Source: Aquincola sp.
GTDB taxonomy: Bacteria; Pseudomonadota; Gammaproteobacteria; Burkholderiales; Burkholderiaceae_C
Assembly (NCBI GenBank): GCA_029884035.1
Contig: JAOUIM010000125.1
Span: forward strand, 1-9,039
Reading direction: 5' to 3'
Length of the DNA stretch: 9,039 nt
Made by a program: the position numbers and the translations under genes. Shown here in pieces: positions 6,752 to 9,039 of this stretch (positions are counted from its first letter, which is position 1; each line of letters begins with the position of its first letter). The notes under the pieces are model-generated. The model saw only the letters and a program-made list of their open reading frames with translations, made no database searches and was not told where the DNA came from.

Positions 6752-7908
6752 ACGCCTGGGTGGTGTTCAGGAAAGAGCTGATCGACGCGCTGCGCGACCG
6801 GCGCACGTTGTTCATGGTGCTGTTGTCCTCCGTTGCGATCGGCCCGGTTGTCCTGATCGCGCTGTCGGCGCTGGTGGCCGGCATCGAGAGGCGAGCCGAG
6901 GAACGAACGGTGATCGTCGCAGGCATCGAGCACGCGCCGACGCTGCGCAATTTCCTCGAGCGTCACACGTATCGGATCGAGGCAGCCCCGGCGGACTACG
7001 AGAAACAGCTGGTGTCGCAGTCGCTCGGGGATCCGGTGCTTGTCGTCATGAAGGACTTCGAGGCCGAGCTTGCGCGTGGGGAGCCCCCGCTGGTCGAGAT
7101 CGTGTCATCGAGCGCCAATCAGCGCGCCGGCGCCGCAGAGGGCCGGCTGACACGGCTGCTGCGAGCCTTCGTGAACGAGCAGTCGATGCTGCGTCTGACT
7201 TTCCGCGGCATTGCGCCGGCCGCGCTCGAAGTCATCGACTTGCAGGAGCGCGACCTGGCCAATCCCCAGTCGCGCGCCGCGCGCCTGACGGGCATGGTGC
7301 CGTTCTTCGTGCTGATGGCCGTGCTCTACGGTGCATTGAACGCCGCCCTGGACACGACGGCAGGGGAGCGCGAGCGCGGGTCGCTTGAGCCGCTGCTGAT
7401 GAATCCGGCCTCACGCGTGTCGCTCGTCGTCGGCAAGTGGGGCGCCGTGGCTGCGGTGGGCATGCTGATCGCGCTGCTGTCGTGCTTTTCGTTCCTCCCG
7501 GCGCAAGGACTGCTGCGCAGCGAGACGCTTGCCGCGATGTTCCAGTTTGGTCTGCGCGAGGTGGCGCTGTTCATCGCGCTGCTGGCGCCACTTGCGGCGG
7601 CGCTGGCTGCGGCAATGATGGCCATTGCGATCCGCTGCAAGACCTTCAAGGAAGCCCAGGCCAACAACACGGTCGTGATCCTGGGCATCTCCCTGCTGCC
7701 GCTGGTGACCGTGTTCGACCAGGGCGGCGAGGCGCCCTGGCACCTTTGGACGCCCGCGCTCGGGCAGGTGACCCTGATGAACCGCGTGCTCAAGGGCGAA
7801 CCCGTCGGTGTGGTCGATGTGGGGATCCCACTGGCGGTGTGCACGCTGATCGCGGTGGGCGGCATCGCCCTGGTGGCGCGGCAGTTGCGCACGGCGGCGG
7901 TGCGCTGA
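6748..7908 (+). CDS. NatB-like ABC-2 type transporter permease
   Basis: A 386-residue inner-membrane permease, the membrane half of the exporter with the preceding ATPase. Hydrophobic segments lie at about 21-44, 182-201, 229-250, 269-295, 307-324 and 358-378, giving six membrane spans. A large loop (about 45-181) between spans one and two should face the periplasm, as in NatB/ABC-2 exporters. The family hallmark, a charged TTAGERERGSLEPLLMNP segment (203-220), follows span two and usually forms the coupling helix. The start has GAGGAAAGGG (6731-6740) seven bases upstream and overlaps the ATPase stop codon as ATGA. A frame open back to 6679 lies inside the ATPase gene and is rejected. The co-encoded exported hydrolase suggests transport of a peptide-like or lipid-like compound, by context only. 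Confidence 0.9.
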   Translation: MNAWVVFRKELIDALRDRRTLFMVLLSSVAIGPVVLIALSALVAGIERRAEERTVIVAGIEHAPTLRNFLERHTYRIEAAPADYEKQLVSQSLGDPVLVVMKDFEAELARGEPPLVEIVSSSANQRAGAAEGRLTRLLRAFVNEQSMLRLTFRGIAPAALEVIDLQERDLANPQSRAARLTGMVPFFVLMAVLYGALNAALDTTAGERERGSLEPLLMNPASRVSLVVGKWGAVAAVGMLIALLSCFSFLPAQGLLRSETLAAMFQFGLREVALFIALLAPLAAALAAAMMAIAIRCKTFKEAQANNTVVILGISLLPLVTVFDQGGEAPWHLWTPALGQVTLMNRVLKGEPVGVVDVGIPLAVCTLIAVGGIALVARQLRTAAVR

Positions 7909-7918
7909 ACGCCTGCCG

Positions 7919-7930
7919 GCCGCGCGCGGC
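7919..7930. terminator. Palindrome GCCGCGCGCGGC between convergent genes
   Basis: A perfect 12-base palindrome sits in the 27-base gap between the permease stop codon and the end of the minus-strand gene. Its position suits a shared terminator, but no T-run follows in either direction, and GC-rich palindromes are common at this base composition. Confidence 0.25.
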
Positions 7931-7935
7931 TGCCG

Positions 7936-8313
7936 TCAGTCGTCGAGCCGCCGCTGCACGACGCGCTGGACTTCCTTCTGCCAGGGCAGGCCATAGACGA
8001 TCCGGCTGAGGTGGCGCGCCGATTCCCATGAGGTGAGCACTTCGCCGCCATCACCAAGCAGCCGCAGGTTCGTCACGACGCACATCGGGTCGGCCATCGC
8101 GACGACATCACGCGACAGCATGACCCAGTCCCACGCCACGCCGACGTCACCGTCTGCGCCCGCTCCGCGCCAGACGGTCTGGCCGCTCACCGGTGCATCC
8201 TCGTCGGTGATCGGGAATACTTGGGTGTCTAGGTGATGGAAGTGCAGGTCCGAAGCGCCGTCGGCCTGCCACAATCGGGCCGGCCAGGCGCGGATGGTCC
8301 ACGAAGGGTTCAT
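7936..8313 (-). CDS. Tryptophan-rich hypothetical protein divergent from luxR
   Basis: A 125-residue protein that I cannot place in a named family. It has eight tryptophans (residues 5, 10, 15, 48, 61, 63, 96 and 111), a HFHH cluster at 24-27 and an acidic TDEDAP stretch (36-41). The C-terminus is basic and helical (WQKEVQRVVQRRLDD, 111-125). There is no signal peptide or membrane segment; a cytoplasmic soluble domain is likely. The start is well supported: AAGGAGT (complement of 8319-8325) lies five bases upstream of the ATG. It is transcribed away from the LuxR-type gene across a 121-base shared region with two inverted repeats, an arrangement typical of a regulator and its target. A role in quorum sensing is inference from position only. 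Confidence 0.82.
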   Translation of the reverse strand: MNPSWTIRAWPARLWQADGASDLHFHHLDTQVFPITDEDAPVSGQTVWRGAGADGDVGVAWDWVMLSRDVVAMADPMCVVTNLRLLGDGGEVLTSWESARHLSRIVYGLPWQKEVQRVVQRRLDD

Positions 8314-8336
8314 GTGCGACTCCTTGAACTGAGGGG

Positions 8337-8355
8337 CGGAGCCGACAGGGCTCCG
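8337..8355. promoter_or_regulatory. 19-bp dyad, 7-bp arms, in the divergent promoter region
   Basis: CGGAGCC (8337-8343) and GGCTCCG (8349-8355) are perfect inverted repeats around GACAG. The 19-base size is close to lux/tra boxes (18-20 bp), but the half-sites are not the usual ACCTG or CTG type. It lies 24 bases upstream of the minus-strand start codon, so it could also be a hairpin in that gene's leader. Confidence 0.4.
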
Positions 8356-8370
8356 GTGGCATGCAGTGTG

Positions 8371-8408
8371 GGCAACCTCGTTTGGCGGCGCTAGCCGTAA
8401 AGGTTGCC
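8371..8408. promoter_or_regulatory. Inverted repeat GGCAACCT / AGGTTGCC in the divergent promoter region
   Basis: Perfect 8-bp arms (8371-8378 and 8401-8408) are separated by 22 bases, with half-site centres 30 bp apart, about three helical turns. A smaller GGC/GCC pair lies inside. It sits 27 bases before the luxR start codon and about 58 bases before the divergent gene, where an operator serving both promoters would lie. Alternatively it is an RNA hairpin in the luxR leader. Confidence 0.45.
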
Positions 8409-8434
8409 GGGGTACGGGGGCGAATCGTTAAAGA

Positions 8435-9039
8435 ATGCTGCAAGGCGACTACTTGTCGGTGTTGGAGGCGAGAGACCAGGACCAATTCCGGTCGGTCGTG
8501 ATCCGCTTTGCGCAGCAACTGGGCTTCGAGACCGTCACGGCAATGGTGGCGGTGGATCGCGCCGAGTCTGGCCCCGAGTTCATTGCCGTGCACAACACGC
8601 CGCTGGCGTTCGAGCAGAACTTCGAGAACGTGGCGATCGGCCGGCGCGACCCGGTGATGCAACACTGCAAGCGCCACACGATGCCCATCGTGTGGGGCCA
8701 GAAGACGTATCTCGATCAGGGCGCGATCGAGTTGTGGGACATCCAGGCTCAGTTCGGCTATCGCAATGGCATTGCCATGGCACTGCACATGCCGGAGGGC
8801 CGGCACTTCATGCTGGGCGTCGACCGTGACCAGCCCTTGCCGTCGGGCGAGAGCGAACTCACGCGGCTGGTGGCCGATCTGCAGCTCTTCGCGGTGCATG
8901 CGCAGGACACCGCGCTGCGCGTGCTGGTGCCCGAGGCCCTGCGGCCCGAGCGTCCGGCGCTCACGCCGAGAGAGCTTGACGTGCTGCGCTGGACGATGGA
9001 AGGCAAGACCGCCTGGGAGACCGGGGTGTTACTGAACAT
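8435..9039 (+). CDS. LuxR-family quorum-sensing regulator, 3' end cut by window
   Basis: The first 201 residues of an AHL-responsive LuxR-type transcription factor; the frame is still open at the window edge. The autoinducer-binding domain covers about 17-165. Conserved landmarks are D72-P73-V, W87 (PIVW) and the GYRNGIAMALH segment (108-118). The positions matching TraR Trp57 and Tyr61 are Phe59 and Phe63. The LuxR HTH begins at LTPRELDVLRWTMEGKTAWE (176-195) and is cut before the recognition helix. The ATG is the first possible start: a TAA lies in frame at 8429-8431. The Shine-Dalgarno sequence is weak (AAAGA directly upstream; GGGGG at 8416-8420 is too far). On binding an acyl-homoserine lactone such proteins dimerise and bind lux boxes. 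No synthase gene is in the window; one could lie just beyond. Plausible targets are the divergent gene and itself. Confidence 0.93.
   Translation, partial: MLQGDYLSVLEARDQDQFRSVVIRFAQQLGFETVTAMVAVDRAESGPEFIAVHNTPLAFEQNFENVAIGRRDPVMQHCKRHTMPIVWGQKTYLDQGAIELWDIQAQFGYRNGIAMALHMPEGRHFMLGVDRDQPLPSGESELTRLVADLQLFAVHAQDTALRVLVPEALRPERPALTPRELDVLRWTMEGKTAWETGVLLN

Noticed and set aside
5987..7908. Naming the ABC pair natAB as a sodium exporter
   Set aside because: The likeness is at the level of the ABC-2 exporter family. Nothing in the sequence fixes Na+ as substrate, and the linked exported hydrolase suggests something else.
8351..8366. A CT-N12-AG pattern as a las/rhl-type lux box
   Set aside because: Only the four fixed bases match; the inner C and G of the consensus are missing. 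A four-base pattern is expected by chance every few hundred bases.

Overview
This 9,039-base window is GC-rich, densely coding bacterial chromosome. Signal peptides on two proteins, an acyl-homoserine-lactone (AHL) type LuxR regulator, a pirin and a DUF427 protein together point to a Gram-negative proteobacterium. Burkholderiales (Rubrivivax/Methylibium/Leptothrix-like) is my best guess; it rests on protein style and not on a database match. No rRNA, tRNA, CRISPR array, insertion sequence or phage gene is visible. The longest stretch without a gene is 142 bases (3892-4033), so no gap exceeds 300 bases.

Left part (1-2265): a 69-residue protein of unknown function lies at the edge, followed by a DUF427 protein. 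A pirin-family cupin gene converges on the DUF427 gene; both stop codons sit in one 7-bp inverted repeat. Divergent from the pirin gene is a protein that appears to join an N-terminal winged-helix-like region to a PD-(D/E)XK nuclease-like domain of the MmcB type.

Middle part (2326-7908): all genes are on the plus strand. First is an exported 521-residue protein with a thioredoxin domain (CPPC) and a long helical, TPR-like tail. Next is a 121-residue glutaredoxin-fold protein with no cysteine at all. Then comes a tight three-gene operon: an exported S33/TAP-like alpha/beta-hydrolase, a NatA-like ABC ATPase and a NatB-like ABC-2 permease. Both junctions in this operon are four-base ATGA overlaps, so the three proteins are probably made together. 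A peptidase or hydrolase in the cell envelope working alongside an ABC-2 exporter is the natural reading; the substrate is unknown.

Right part (7936-9039): a tryptophan-rich 125-residue protein of unknown function is divergently paired with a LuxR-type quorum-sensing regulator that runs off the window's right edge. The 121-base region between them carries two perfect inverted repeats. The regulator has Phe at the two positions that are Trp57 and Tyr61 in TraR, both ligand-pocket residues. The region most worth following up is 7936-9039, and the cysteine-free glutaredoxin is second.
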